Positions 49,701 through 58,300 of a stretch of DNA of 64,000 nucleotides are shown in pieces. The number at the start of each line of letters is the position of its first letter. Positions within the stretch are counted from its first letter, which is position 1. Source of the stretch: Paratinospora sagittata (lineage: Eukaryota; Streptophyta; Magnoliopsida; Ranunculales; Menispermaceae); the NCBI GenBank assembly GCA_035771175.1, contig CM069600.1, forward strand, positions 9,571,729 through 9,635,728, given 5' to 3'. The translations under genes were made by a program, and so were the position numbers. Under the pieces are notes generated by a model. The model had not been told where the DNA came from. It did no database searches and saw nothing but the letters and a program-made list of their open reading frames with translations.

Positions 49701-52126
49701 CAAGGAACTCAAAAAGAGATGGTACAAGGAAAAAATAAATTGTCAAAGACTTTTAAAGGAATCTCTATCATTTATACATGTATCCTATTTGTTTTGCAAG
49801 AGCCCATGTCTACACTTGATAACTATAACCAATAAAGCCCCCTGCTCAATAGAAAATGTCAAGTGTCGCTTCATAGCCAAAGCCTTACTCTTCTAGCATA
49901 TATTGCCCACTTATAGCCCCCCTTCTCCTTGGGCCAACTAACCACCTCCTAGGCCACTAAATCGGCATGTCCCTCCCACCTTTAGCCTTCTGTAGGAAGT
50001 TTCTCATCATGTGACTCAGCCTTCCTCCTTTAGACAAGAATCCTCCCCTCCAACTATCAAGTCTTTCTAAAATATATCCTTACCAAGAGGTCCTAGAATT
50101 CTACTTTTTAAGGATTATTCCCAAAGGAAACCCCAAGAAGGGTTAATCAATCTCTACTTTCTTTATCTATTCCTTTGAAAATGTCAACTCCCATCTTTCT
50201 TAGGATTTCCCTTTTCATTGGAAACTTAATGATTCCAATGCGATGGAGGTGCCGCAGCTCCTAGGTAGATTAGAAATTAGTCAACTTCAAGAAGGGTGTC
50301 AACATAGGAGAATTTGTTATGGTGATAAATCTAGTCATTTCACGTGCAAGTATTTTCTTCAGCTACTTAATTGATAACCCACTCATTCCTCACTTCATTC
50401 CCTTTTCTGCCATTTGGAAGACCAAAAGGTCCAAAATCCAATCTAACATCAAGTAAGGAGAATCTATGCTTGATGATATGAATGATGATTCTCTCCCATG
50501 ATTCCCCCCAATCCCACCCAAAAATGCTATTATTTCAGCTTTTAGTAAGTTGAAAGGATTTGGAACTTGACTGTATGATAACTATCCTATCCACCCCTTG
50601 ATTCAAAGCAAAGACATACCGTGTAGAAGACACTTGCATGTTCAATTTCCTTAGTACATTGAAGTAAACTGCGTAAACAATATCACAGATTTCTACCAAT
50701 GCATCATCCATAAAGTGTTTTTCGTTTTGAACGCTATGGGAAAAATAAGACAAAGTTAATCCACGAATAAAGAACTTCTTAACGGCTATTTCAAAAACAA
50801 GGAATTTCCACAAAGCAGCCATACCTGGCTTTCCTTGCACATGTAGCTTGAAAGCACAAGAACTTCTTCAAATGCAACCATCCTATCAATCTTGCTTCCA
50901 TGGATTCCTTCAAATCTCTAATAATGCCAGTAAAACAGCAAAGAGTCACACAACACAACAAGTAAAGTAGCCCTACCAAGTACCAACAGGAGTAGTATCA
51001 GTTGTAGAATCACACACCTTGAGCTGGATTACAAGCACATTAGGTGCTTGAAGAATAGACATCTGCTTCCTAGCTGCCACCAACTTCTTACATCTGACAA
51101 ACCACAAATTAGTAGTAGAAATTCCAGCAATTTAAACACACCTCCCCACAAACAAGGGAATCCAAAACCCAAAAATTGACAAAAGTTCAATCTTTAAATT
51201 GAAAAAATTCTTAAAAATTCCATCTCATATCTATTCTTATTGCTCCCATCCAACAAATTAGTAAAACTTTTGGCAATTCAAGCACACCTGCCCACAATGG
51301 ATCCCAAAACCCTAAAATTGACAAAAAGTTCAAACCCAAAATTCAAAAAAAAAAAAAAATTCTTAAAAATTTACCAAATACTTCTCACATCTATACTTAT
51401 TGGTCCCAAGGTAGTAGAAGAACTTCATGCAATTAAACCCTAAAATTCACAAAAATCCTAATCCTAACTTCAAAAAAAAATAAAAATTGGTAAATACCTC
51501 TCGCATCTGTACTTATTGCTCCCATCCAACACCTCCGGCTGAAAAAACCTCTGCATCGCATCCTTAAGCGAACCACATTGAAACAAATCCAAACTAACAT
51601 CCATAATCTCATCCGTCTTATTACTCTCCGCTCCACAACTCAAACACTTGACCTGACTCCTCAATTCCCCCCCAAATATCTCCTTCACCACCGTCTCCGA
51701 CTCCTTCGAATCATCAAACCTAGGGTTTTTTATCCTCAAACACGTATTATGACACGCATCAATCACAAACCTCAAGAACTCGTGCGCGTCCTCCTGTCTC
51801 CCGCAACGGAACCGATCGGAGAACACGGCGAGGCGGCTCTGGATCTTCGACGGCGCGTCGATGCCGGCGTCGATGCTGAGAGACCGAACGATCCTTCGCT
51901 CGAGTATACAGAACGCGCAATCGCGGTTCCGGTGGTGGGAATCGCAGAGAGAGGTATGTTGGTTGTTGAGGCAGAAGTAAGCAAGTGGAGGCGTGTAGGT
52001 TAGGCATTGGAGAACGCTGTTGAGATAACATGTGTTTCCGAGGTTTTTGAGACCTAATGGGAGGAGTGTGGGTTTGCGGCGTTGGAGAGGTAGTGTTGGT
52101 TTCCAAGTCATTTGGAGAGTGCCCAT
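28632..52126 (-). CDS. UBP25: Ubiquitin-specific protease, UBP25-like (7 exons, 632 aa)
   Basis: A cysteine protease of the USP/UBP family (peptidase C19) that removes ubiquitin from proteins. Exons: 52126-51498, 51093-51018, 50917-50825, 38972-38886, 38773-38010, 37831-37703 and 28752-28632. They join to 1,899 bp with no stop, and every intron is GT-AG. The Cys box GLKNLGNTCYLNSVLQCL has nucleophile Cys33; the QED box is GRQEDAHEFL; Cys pairs near SCGAES and YRCERCKK probably bind zinc; the His box GYSPESGHYYAY has His289; RWYCCNDS supplies Asn305/Asp306. After residue ~330 the Lys/Ser/Asn-rich tail is poorly conserved, then comes a conserved C-terminus. Length and spacing match Arabidopsis UBP25 (about 660 aa). 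Substrates are unknown. Introns 3 and 6 are swollen by transposons, yet the exons look fully functional. Confidence 0.92.
30190..30415 (+). mobile_element. MULE-like element fragment
   Basis: It matches the left part of the element at 44,062, sharing AGAATTAATTC, CCAACTTAAA(A/G)AAGTTTAAAG and AGATGTTAAAAT in the same order, and is cut off by the LINE that follows. Confidence 0.6.
30416..32800 (+). pseudogene. L1-type LINE ORF2 remnant, 5'-truncated
   Basis: The reverse transcriptase runs over 30,420-31,365 with FKVDFTKAYDSVDWRF, GLHQGDPLSPFIF and LQYADNTLL, where the usual catalytic YADD-type motif has Asn for the second Asp. Frames then break repeatedly. A zinc-finger zf-RVT domain follows at 32,150-32,420 (TKVRIMGWLA, LYSPNCCILC, HILFKCC). 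The unit ends near 32,799 in an A-rich tail. It lies antisense in UBP25-like intron 6 and cannot encode an active enzyme. Confidence 0.85.
32801..33415. other. Intron DNA without recognisable element
   Basis: AT-rich; no coding or repeat structure seen. Confidence 0.5.
33600..33812 (+). repeat. Cluster of GAGCGCGCTCC-like palindromic motifs in the LTR
   Basis: At least five variants of (A)GAGC(G/A)CGCTCCT occur within ~210 bp. GGAGCGCGCTCC itself is a perfect 12-bp palindrome. Clustered short palindromes in an LTR U3 suggest regulatory sites, unproven. Confidence 0.7.
34788..34922 (+). repeat. Short direct repeat in the solo LTR, period ~96 bp
   Basis: CTTTATCATTCACTGCCGCT then GACGGAAGTATT recurs as CTTTATCATTCGTTGCCATT then GACGGAAGTATT. 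Confidence 0.8.
35694..37702. other. Intron DNA, mostly unassigned
   Basis: AT-rich. At 36,004-36,062 the stretch CAACTAAGCCTTTTCCCAAC then TACATGGGATCGGCTA is a common plant repeat that I associate with the 3' end of RTE-type LINEs in reverse; the rest shows nothing. Confidence 0.4.
37703..37831 (-). CDS. UBP25: UBP25-like exon 6
   Basis: 129 bp, residues 550-592 and part of 593, with the conserved LRSCGWHDQVYSFMRATKKR segment of UBP25 C-termini. Acceptor CCCTTTAG, donor AA|GTAAGT. Confidence 0.88.
38010..38773 (-). CDS. UBP25: UBP25-like exon 5
   Basis: 764 bp, residues 296-549 and part of 550. It starts with DAMGRWYCCNDSHVSIST, including the third catalytic residue, and ends the catalytic fold at about YILFFSRTNQRP. 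The rest is a low-complexity Lys/Ser/Asn-rich linker. Acceptor AGTACAG, donor AT|GTAAGT. Confidence 0.92.
38886..38972 (-). CDS. UBP25: UBP25-like exon 4 (catalytic His)
   Basis: 87 bp, residues 267-295. It contains the His box GYSPESGHYYAYIK with catalytic His289. Acceptor AATGCAG, donor AAG|GTTGCT. It joins exon 3 in frame across 11.85 kb with no missing family residues. Confidence 0.92.
40386..41100 (-). pseudogene. LINE ORF2 3' end, minus strand
   Basis: The zf-RVT domain reads FIWKAHVTSKAKFLGWTIVH then LNCADILQRR and LSPNWCCF. After a frameshift the tail VFAVVWSIWREWNSIAF follows. An A-rich 3' end lies near 40,400. Sense to the host gene. Confidence 0.75.
41110..41600 (-). pseudogene. 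Second LINE ORF2 3' fragment, minus strand
   Basis: ALWNLSILGIQLFLWLERNS is the typical C-terminal LINE segment. Upstream on the minus strand WCSTCKRH and a His/Cys stretch indicate the end of a zf-RVT domain, broken by stops. It abuts the previous fragment. Confidence 0.6.
41652..41730 (+). repeat. Repeat copy holding the empty site of the 44,062 element
   Basis: TATGTTACCCAAACTCTTTA then GTTAGCCCGACGTACCC continues to CATGATACGACATGGG. The same sequence occurs at 44,045-44,061 and 45,258-45,325, where it is split by a MULE-like insertion. Confidence 0.75.
43190..43560 (+). pseudogene. LINE reverse transcriptase remnant, plus strand
   Basis: KIDFAKAYDHVDCEFLNF and, after stops and shifts, RGLRQG(I)PSHLFF-like residues match LINE RT motifs. 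Heavily decayed, antisense in intron 3. Confidence 0.6.
44062..45257. mobile_element. MULE-like element 1 (1.2 kb) with 9-bp duplication
   Basis: It is flanked by CCAGACTCC (44,053-44,061) and CCAGACTCT (45,258-45,266). Ends are AAGGTTCGAAATTTCG on the left and CATGGTTCGAAAATTC from the right. The first ~270 bp are a second, diverged copy of the element's own left end, so the unit is partly duplicated. The right ~250 bp are rich in TTTTGTCGAATTTTATCG-like repeats. Non-coding. An empty site exists at 41,652. Confidence 0.75.
45805..47483 (+). mobile_element. Tat/Athila-type Ty3/gypsy LTR, interrupted by a LINE
   Basis: It begins TGTTAAGAATTTACACC and ends TTTGTATCA. It is followed directly by a primer-binding region (AGTTTTTTGACGTCGTTACT then GGGGATT) close to the GGCGCCGTTGCCGGGGA form of Athila/Tat elements. 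CAAAAAACCCTAGCTCTCAT and CTTTTCCTCTTTTTTATTTG are typical of such LTRs. The LINE at about 46,384-47,110 splits it. The left edge is inferred. Confidence 0.6.
46384..47110 (+). pseudogene. LINE ORF2 C-terminal part, plus strand
   Basis: A zf-RVT domain with FLWKAQIPLKVKVYEWLQAH and NMYLSPK is followed, after one frameshift, by CLQAEEDPDHLFLHCRSARW. A tail with WLERNNHFFNNN runs to a stop at about 47,110. Better preserved than the other LINE fragments here. Confidence 0.8.
47484..47510 (+). other. Primer-binding site region of the Tat/Athila element
   Basis: AGTTTTTTGACGTCGTTACT then GGGGATT follows the LTR end at once. In intact elements this region pairs with a tRNA to prime reverse transcription. 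Here it carries several changes from the usual form. Confidence 0.6.
47875..48112. mobile_element. MITE-like element, ~240 bp
   Basis: GGATATGTTTGGTTCACAAC on the left and GGTTGTCTTTGGTTTGGTAT from the right form imperfect inverted ends of the TGTTTGGTT type common in plant MITEs. Superfamily not assigned. Confidence 0.5.
48753..49662. mobile_element. MULE-like element 2 (910 bp) with 9-bp duplication
   Basis: It is flanked by GATGAAATC (48,744-48,752) and GATGAAATA (49,663-49,671), 8 of 9 matching. Ends AAGGTTCGAAACTTCG and, from the right, CATGGTTTAAAAATTCG. It aligns end to end with 44,334-45,257 of element 1 in the same orientation. Non-coding. Confidence 0.75.
49900..50480 (+). pseudogene. 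Probable LINE remnant, plus strand
   Basis: Scattered frames with GDKSSHFTCKYFLQLL and AIWKTKRSKIQSNIK resemble the segment of LINE ORF2 just before the zf-RVT domain. Strongly decayed; low confidence. Confidence 0.4.
50825..50917 (-). CDS. UBP25: UBP25-like exon 3
   Basis: 93 bp, residues 236-266 (RFEGIHGSKIDRMVAFEEVL and on to YMCKESQ). Acceptor ATTATTAG, donor CAG|GTATGG. It precedes the 11.85-kb intron. Confidence 0.9.
51018..51093 (-). CDS. UBP25: UBP25-like exon 2
   Basis: 76 bp, residues 210-235 (CKKLVAARKQMSIL and on to VLVIQLK). The acceptor TGTCAG and donor AAG|GTGTGT restore the CERCKK zinc-ligand motif across the junction with exon 1. Confidence 0.9.
51498..52126 (-). CDS. UBP25: UBP25-like exon 1
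   Basis: Residues 1-209 plus two bases of codon 210. It carries the start codon, chosen because MGTLQMTWKPTL aligns with the family N-terminus, the catalytic Cys box, the QED box and the first zinc-ligand Cys pair. The donor is AG|GTATTT. Confidence 0.92.
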
Positions 52127-52491
52127 TAATGGCGAACTCTTTCATCAGAAGCTTTGTTCTTGTTGTTGTTGATGCCAAGACCAGCGCCAGAAGCGCCAGC
52201 GAGAGGATCGCATCGTATTCTTGTGTTTGGGGTTCTATTTTGCCATACTTGTGCTTTTATTTCTTCTTCTTCTGATTCAGCTTCTTCTTCTTCTTCTTCT
52301 TCTTCTTCTTCTTGGGATTGTTGTTGGTTTTGAAGCGGAGAGGAAAGGGAGAGCTGGGAAGTGTAGGGTCTGTGCCTTTGTTTTTTTTTCTTTCTGTTTT
52401 TCTCTGTTTTTTGTTTTTGTGGGTGTTGTGGGGGTGGGGGTTCTTGAAGAGGTGTAGTGGTTGGCCAAGGTATCGAAGGGAAGGAGGCCAT
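52126..52491 (-). other. Upstream frame (121 codons) whose stop overlaps the UBP25-like start
   Basis: On the minus strand an ATG at 52,491 opens a frame that ends in TAA overlapping the main ATG as TAATG. The product would be low-complexity: Pro-rich, Lys-rich, then a Glu run from the GAA repeat. It may be a 5' UTR frame or may not be transcribed at all, since the transcription start is unknown. Confidence 0.3.
52261..52315 (-). repeat. GAA-type trinucleotide repeat in the UBP25-like leader region
   Basis: CTT/TTC repeats on the plus strand read GAA/AAG on the coding strand, with one break (TGATTCAG). Length is likely variable. Confidence 0.85.
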
Positions 52492-52501
52492 GTGACCGGC
52501 A

Positions 52502-52715
52502 TATCTGGTAGATAGACAAGTTATTCATGCGGGATATATTTTTGGTCAGTCATTCACATATATACTTATAATACAGTGTAAGACTCGTATGTGTAGCACC
52601 AGATAATCACTCATATCGATCACTCAAATACCTTCAATAACAGTTCTTGCACAATATTGTCCCGAACTATTTAATACCGATAAGTTTCATAGATAACTCA
52701 TTCATGAGTATCTTT
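52502..52715. other. Probable promoter-proximal region of the UBP25-like gene
   Basis: It contains TATTATAAGTATA on the minus strand near 52,560-52,572, a possible TATA box ~440 bp from the start codon. No other element is seen. Confidence 0.3.
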
Positions 52716-52925
52716 ACAAGCATACTCTAGCACGTAGGCTAAAGATAGCTCAATACATTCAATTTGATAGCAGGTGACACAACATTGTTGGATACCCATC
52801 TTTGCATATCGGTGAACCCTACAAGCACACTCTAGCACGTAGGCTAAAAATGGCTCAATGCGTTCAACTCGATAGCGGGTGACACGACAGTGTTAGATAC
52901 TCAACCCTTGCATATTGGTGAACCC
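52716..52925 (+). repeat. Tandem duplication, unit 105 bp
   Basis: Two copies start at 52,716 and 52,821 with ACAAGCA(T/C)ACTCTAGCAC then GTAGGCTAAA and ending ATATCGGTGAACCC or ATATTGGTGAACCC, about 85 percent alike by eye. Confidence 0.85.
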
Positions 52926-53254
52926 CGCACTGTTAGCCCGATAACAGTGTCTCATAACCTATCTGAATGCTATGGAAACTATCATTATCTCCTTCAGGAT
53001 GATGATAGTCAGCTTCTTGGGTTGTGCCAAGAAAATGTCCCAAGCATGGCCAAGTATTAGCCATGAGGAAGAGTTGGACAACTACTCATCTCCAAGGTAG
53101 ATGTTAAGCTTTTGACTTATTTTCAAAAAAAAATTAAAATGTGAGGCCAATCATATTAGGCAATATTGACGAGATTATCATCTTCGATTGAGACGAAACT
53201 TCAGGAACCCTCTTGACGGTAAAAATTAATAATTAATAGATGTAAAAACATAAA

Positions 53255-53415
53255 TTTGGGGTCGATGTTCAGGTCTCGAGTTCGAGTCTGGGGCGTGCTC
53301 CTATTTATTTGTTTCTATTAGAAGGGTCAACCCAAACGTCTCTGCAATGACTGAGTCCGAGAAAGTTAGTCTCACCCAAAGAAAAAAATGACACCTCCCG
53401 AATGTCAAAAAATTA
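53255..53415 (+). mobile_element. SINE-like fragment, plus strand
   Basis: A B-box-like CTCGAGTTCGAGTCTGGG is followed by a body with GAGTCCGAGAAAGTTAGTCT, CACCCAAAG and GACACCTCCCGAATG, the tail block of the SINE family seen at 19,935. No A run follows. Confidence 0.55.
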
Positions 53416-53420
53416 GTAAT

Positions 53421-53423
<3 letters not shown>

Positions 53424-53453
<30 letters not shown>
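53424..53453. repeat. (AT)n microsatellite
   Basis: An uninterrupted AT tract of about 30 bp. Confidence 0.9.
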
Positions 53454-53456
<3 letters not shown>

Positions 53457-54234
53457 TTTGTGTTTTTTTGGGGGGGGGGAGAAGGGGGTGCTCTAAATGG
53501 TAAATATAAATTCTAATATTCAAAATTTTTATTTTTATTTTTACTTTTTAGAACATGATCAAAAGCATTTAAGAAAAATTATTTGGGCAATTCTAGATGT
53601 ACCTATTAAAATATTCTCCGCACTCACTTGTTATGTATCAATGTTAAAAATTTTTAAAACATATGAATATCTACAATTACCCAATTATTTTTACATTTGC
53701 ACATCAAATACTTATTTCTTTTTTTACCACCAATTTTTTTTTTTTTTTAAGGTTCCGTTTTCTATATGATTCAAATTTTAGAATAAGCTCAATTCAGCTT
53801 AACTTAACAAAACTTTTTTTTTTTTTTAATTATAGATCTTAGAATACGACTTAAATGACAAAATTAAGAAAACTATTTTTAACCCCTTTTTAAATTGACT
53901 CGCTTTTAAATTTTTTTTGAGTCAATGAGTTTGTCATATGGGTTGAATTTTATGTTTATTTAGCATTATCCTTTTCTTTGTTCTCCCAATCATATGACAT
54001 GTGTTTCACTTCCTTTAATCTATCTTCCCATCATCACAAAGCTACACAATACCCATTCAAAAGCAAAAGTACTATACATTCAATTTCTAAAATTCAAATT
54101 TAATATCATTTTTGGTGGAAGGCAAGTAGAGTACAATCCACACATTGTTTTGTAAGTTAGGACTAACCATGACCCACCAAGCTTGTGGTGCTAATTAAAC
54201 AAACAAGACTACCTTCATTTAAGGCATCTTAGGG
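53454..54234. other. Intergenic AT-rich DNA
   Basis: No gene or clear element; a short G run lies at 53,470-53,478. Confidence 0.55.
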
Positions 54235-54236
54235 CA

Positions 54237-54405
54237 TTTTTAATGTAAATATGGATTGTCTTTCAAAAAAAATTGTCACGTTATCAATGTCAAAATATTT
54301 TACTTCCTCTATGGCATAAAAAGTACTTGATAGACAATCAAGTTAAAAAATGCTCTTCAATCATTCCATTCATTTTGATGAGATGTTAAATATTTTTATT
54401 TATTT
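54237..54405 (+). mobile_element. MITE fragment, same family as 57,395-57,560 (inverted)
   Basis: TATCAATGTCAAAATATTTT, AGTACTTGATAGACAATCAA and GTTAAAAAATGCTCTTCAAT recur in the same order on the minus strand at 57,395-57,560. Confidence 0.6.
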
Positions 54406-54534
54406 ATTTTTACTTTTACTTTTTAAGTTTCCTTTTTTACTTATTTAAATCGAACAATATCCCTTATAAAAAATCATATATATAGTAAAAATAAAATTAA
54501 AAAATAAAATAAATAAACTACGCATTCTCTTTAA

Positions 54535-56193
54535 GAGAACAACTAAACATACTACAAATATTATTTTTCATACCACATTTATTTTTGCTACCCCACCCAA
54601 TTATTACCCACTTTTTTTACCCCAAAAAAATACTCATAACTTCCTAGACTAACCTCATTTAAAAAAAAAAAAAAAAAACCCTTTGTTTCCTTCTTCATTT
54701 CCTATTCTCCATCTTAAACCTCATTGTCATTCTTCTTCCCTTGATCTACTCCCTCGATTCTTCTTCTTCTTCTTTGATACTCGATCCACAGACATTTCTT
54801 CTTCATTGACGTCGTTGTTCCTATATTTCTCGTCAAAAAACGAACCCTAACTTGAAGCATCTTCAAATCAAGCTTTTTTGGCCATTTTTTGTGTGTATTC
54901 TGAGTTTTAAATGAAAAATATCATTATTGGTTTGGGCCTGCGTGCCCGAACCTATGACAGAAGGTTCGGTCGGTATATTTTCAAGTTTTTTCGAGGGGAC
55001 GACCCCTCTAGTAAGTTATGGTGGTGGTCTAACTTGTTTGTTGGTATTTTTATGTTTTCGATGCAACTTGTATGCCAACGCATCGTTAACTTTTGTAGTG
55101 TTGTCTATCAGTGGCAAACGGTACACCAATGGTCAAATGAAATGGAAGGTACGTCGAAATGGGCTCATGTCGCTTCAAGGACCATGAATGTATAATTACC
55201 ACATGAATATCCTTGAAAAAAACTAAAAATATAAGGTTCAGTAAGACACGACCGAGCCTAATACGTAAGTTCGGTTGGACAATACTAAACCTTACACACA
55301 GGTTCAGTCTAGTTCCACCGAACCTCATATTTTTTGTTGTTTTTAAGGATATTCGTGTGGTAATTATATATTCATGGCCCTTGAAGCTACATGAGCCCAT
55401 TTCGATGTACCTTTCACCTCATTTAAGTGTCAGTGTACCGTTTGCCACCGATAGGCAGTAATACAAGGGTTAATGGTGCGTTGGCATACAAGTTGCATCG
55501 AAAATCATAAAAAACATCAACGAACAAGTTAGACCACTATCATAACTTACTAGAGGGGTTATCCCCTCGAAAAAACCCAAAAATATAAGGTTTGGTTGGG
55601 TCCGACCGAACCCAATGCATAGGTTCGGTCGGACCCGACCAAACCTGCTGTCATAGATTCGATCAGACCCAACAGACACACAGGCCCGACCGAACTTGTG
55701 AAGATTTTTTTCATTCCAAAACTAAAATACACACCAAAAAAATTGCAAAAAACTCATCAAAGATTGTTAAACTTCGCCCCAACTTGAATCATCTGTCATT
55801 ATGCTTTCAAATAGTGTGAAGATCGAATGTTTTAATTGCTTGGAGGTTTTTACACATTTGAGGAAACTATTTTAAAACTCCTAAAAAATGGCGGTAAAAT
55901 CTTATAAAGAGTGTTTATGGAGAGAAGGGTATGAAGATCGCCGTAAGAACATTAAAATAGAAGAATGGTTTAGGGTCTACGGGATGAAGATGAAGGGTTT
56001 ATGGTTTGTGGGATGAAGATGATGAATAGTGTAGGGTTTATGATGGGATAAATTTAGTAAAGATAGGGTTAAGTGAGAATAAAATTAATTTGAGGGTAGT
56101 TTAGACAAATCATACAAAGGTATTTTAGGCAAAAAAATATTTTTTTGAGGTGTGGTAGGAACATTAAAACTTGTGGTATGTTTAGTTGCTCCC
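54535..56193. mobile_element. Fold-back DNA transposon, 1.66 kb, with 8-bp duplication
   Basis: It is flanked by perfect CTCTTTAA at 54,527-54,534 and 56,194-56,201. Outer ends are GAGAACAACTAAACATACTA and, from the right, GGGAGCAACTAAACATACCA. The inverted repeat continues inward: 54,840-55,235 pairs with about 55,325-55,800, leaving a spacer of about 90 bp rich in GGTTCGGTCGG-like motifs. An 8-bp duplication fits hAT-type transposases. No transposase is encoded; the 94-codon frame at 54,911 is part of the arm. Confidence 0.8.
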
Positions 56194-56201
56194 CTCTTTA
56201 A

Positions 56202-56967
56202 TTAATGAAATATAGTTTTCCCTATATTTAATTTGTTACCCTCTTTGTAAATTATTTAAAAATAAATTTACAATTCAAGTTTTCAAGAAAAAGAAAAGAG
56301 AAGAAAATAAAATGAGATCAATAAATATTTTAAAGTTAAAAGAATTTTAACTCGAAGGTTTGTAATTTTTATTTAATTATATTTATTGTTGTTGCTTAAA
56401 AATTAAAATAAAGGGTAAAACTATTTGTTGAGTTCAAGTTTTTATTCCTTTAATTTGAATTTTTTATTCTAATTTATCTTAATAAAATTCAAACAGGAAA
56501 TAACCAATCAAAATACCAGTACTCAACAAATAATAAAAAATTATAATACAAGGTTTTTATTCTTGTATTTTTAAGGTATATATTATGTTTTAATTTAAAA
56601 AATAAAAATAAAAGGTAAAATAAAAATATATGGTAGAAATATCTTTATATTTAAGGACTTTTATTCTTTTAATCTTAAAATACCTATTTCCTATTATTTA
56701 AAAATTAAGGATAAAAAATTAAAAATACAAAGTACAAAAGTTGTCCAATTTATATCTTAAATTTTATTAATTTTTTTTTTGTAAGGTAAAATTTTATTTT
56801 CTTATATTTTGAGAAAATAAAAATAGAGGGTAATGCATTATTTTTTAGAAGAGGAAGATGTAGAAGTAGAAAAAGAGGAAGAGGAAGAAGTTTTGGTTTT
56901 TTACTTTTTATTTTTGCGCCAATTGTTTTCTAATTTTTTTAGGCCAAATAAAATACTTTATTGGCTG
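56202..56967. other. Intergenic AT-rich DNA
   Basis: No gene or element recognised; very A/T-rich with purine runs near 56,845-56,890. Confidence 0.55.
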
Positions 56968-57375
56968 AGTCAACAATAGATGATTGTCCAACAGACCCTC
57001 TAAAAGGAGATGGTCATGTTAACAACCTCTATTTTTTTTTTGTCACCTCAACTTGACAGTGAAGGGTGATAGTTGCATTGGAGAGATCTATTTTAACTGA
57101 ATGTCTATTTATCCTACGTGACATTTAATTTTTTCACAATCTACGGTTACATTGGAGATGTTCTTAGAGAATCTTCAATGCAACTATTAATTGTGAAAAA
57201 AATCAATTGCCACGTAGGATAAATAGATGTTGAGTTAAAATAGACTCATCCAATGCAACCATCATTATTCACTATCAAGTTGCGATGACAAAATAAAATA
57301 GAGGTTGTCAACATGACCGTCTACTTTCAGACTTTTAGACTTTCTGTTAGACAATCATTCTATTGCCTATTGCCA
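56968..57375. mobile_element. Fold-back MITE, ~400 bp
   Basis: The left arm (TGATTGTCCAACAGA, GGTCATGTTAACAACCTCTA, TCTATTTATCCTACGTG) pairs with the right arm read in reverse (TGATTGTCTAACAGA, GGTCATGTTGACAACCTCTA, TCTATTTATCCTACGTG) over ~180 bp. The central region is short. Almost the whole element is one stem. Confidence 0.8.
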
Positions 57376-57394
57376 CATATGATAAATAGATATT

Positions 57395-57560
57395 AATTAG
57401 ATTTAATTAAAAAAACATTTAACACCTCATTAAAATGTATATTTTAAATTAAAATATTGAAGAACATTTTTTAACTTAAATGTTTATCAAGTAATAATTT
57501 ATGTTATGTAGAGAGCGTGTCCTTTGACATTGATGACATAATATTTTTTTTTAAAAAATA
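57395..57560 (-). mobile_element. MITE fragment, related to 54,237-54,405
   Basis: The minus-strand copy of the same repeat. Its neighbouring CATTGGAGATG motif resembles one inside the fold-back element at 56,968. The Tekay LTR was inserted just to its right. Confidence 0.55.
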
Positions 57561-58300
57561 ATCTATAAAACCATTGGAGATGTGGCGACCCCGCGCCCCG
57601 GACCACCAACCCCGCAGGGAATGGCGTGCGGAATGCCGGGACGGGACGCCCGGCGTAGGCATCTCCGACCACTCCTCAACTCCCGTGAGGTGGTTGAGAC
57701 CCTACAAGCCTTATCCCAACCAACGATATGATATCAAAAGGTATTAAACAAAACTACCCACCGTATTAATCATCCAAGACAAGGGATAATCCATAAAGAA
57801 ATAAACCATAAATAATAATCATAATCCCTACAGTCCATTAAAATTGACATACTCATAAAGTCCAAAATTGTGGGTACAAATAAAACTGTCATATGCCCAC
57901 ATAGTCTATCTAACAAGTCCCAACTCACCCATACTACAATGTGGTAAGTGTTATAATTACATAATCTAAAATATAGTACTTCATAATTTAAAACACAATT
58001 CAATCAAAATGCCTCTCAACTCACATCGAGGCCTTGGATTCTCTCGCAGGCAAGGCCCTCAAGATATGACTACTCCCTTACCCTTACTTGGGACAGAAGG
58101 ACCTGAAAGAGGAAAATGAGGGTGAGCCAACGATGCCCAGTGAATAGAATTCAAATATGCTATCAATACTCATCAATAAAAACCATGTATGCATGTCAAT
58201 GTGTAGCATGATTAAAAGCTCATAACATATAGATATCAAGCATTTATAATAAGTTCGATGCAAGTAAAAGTTTATCAATTTGGATCCACATTCCACATGC

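Larger units (their letters stand above)
38973..50824 (-). other. UBP25-like intron 3 (11.85 kb)
   Basis: It separates exon 3 from the exon with the catalytic His. Contents: several LINE fragments in both orientations, two related MULE-like elements, a Tat/Athila-type LTR with primer-binding site, a MITE and unassigned AT-rich DNA (38,973-40,385; 41,760-43,190; 48,113-48,743). Confidence 0.85.

Noticed and set aside
51578..52003. A 141-codon plus-strand frame
   Set aside because: It is the antisense shadow of UBP25-like exon 1, whose minus-strand frame has clear catalytic motifs.
54911..55195. A 94-codon frame in the fold-back element, considered as a captured gene
   Set aside because: The other arm does not keep the frame and no domain is visible; it is element sequence.
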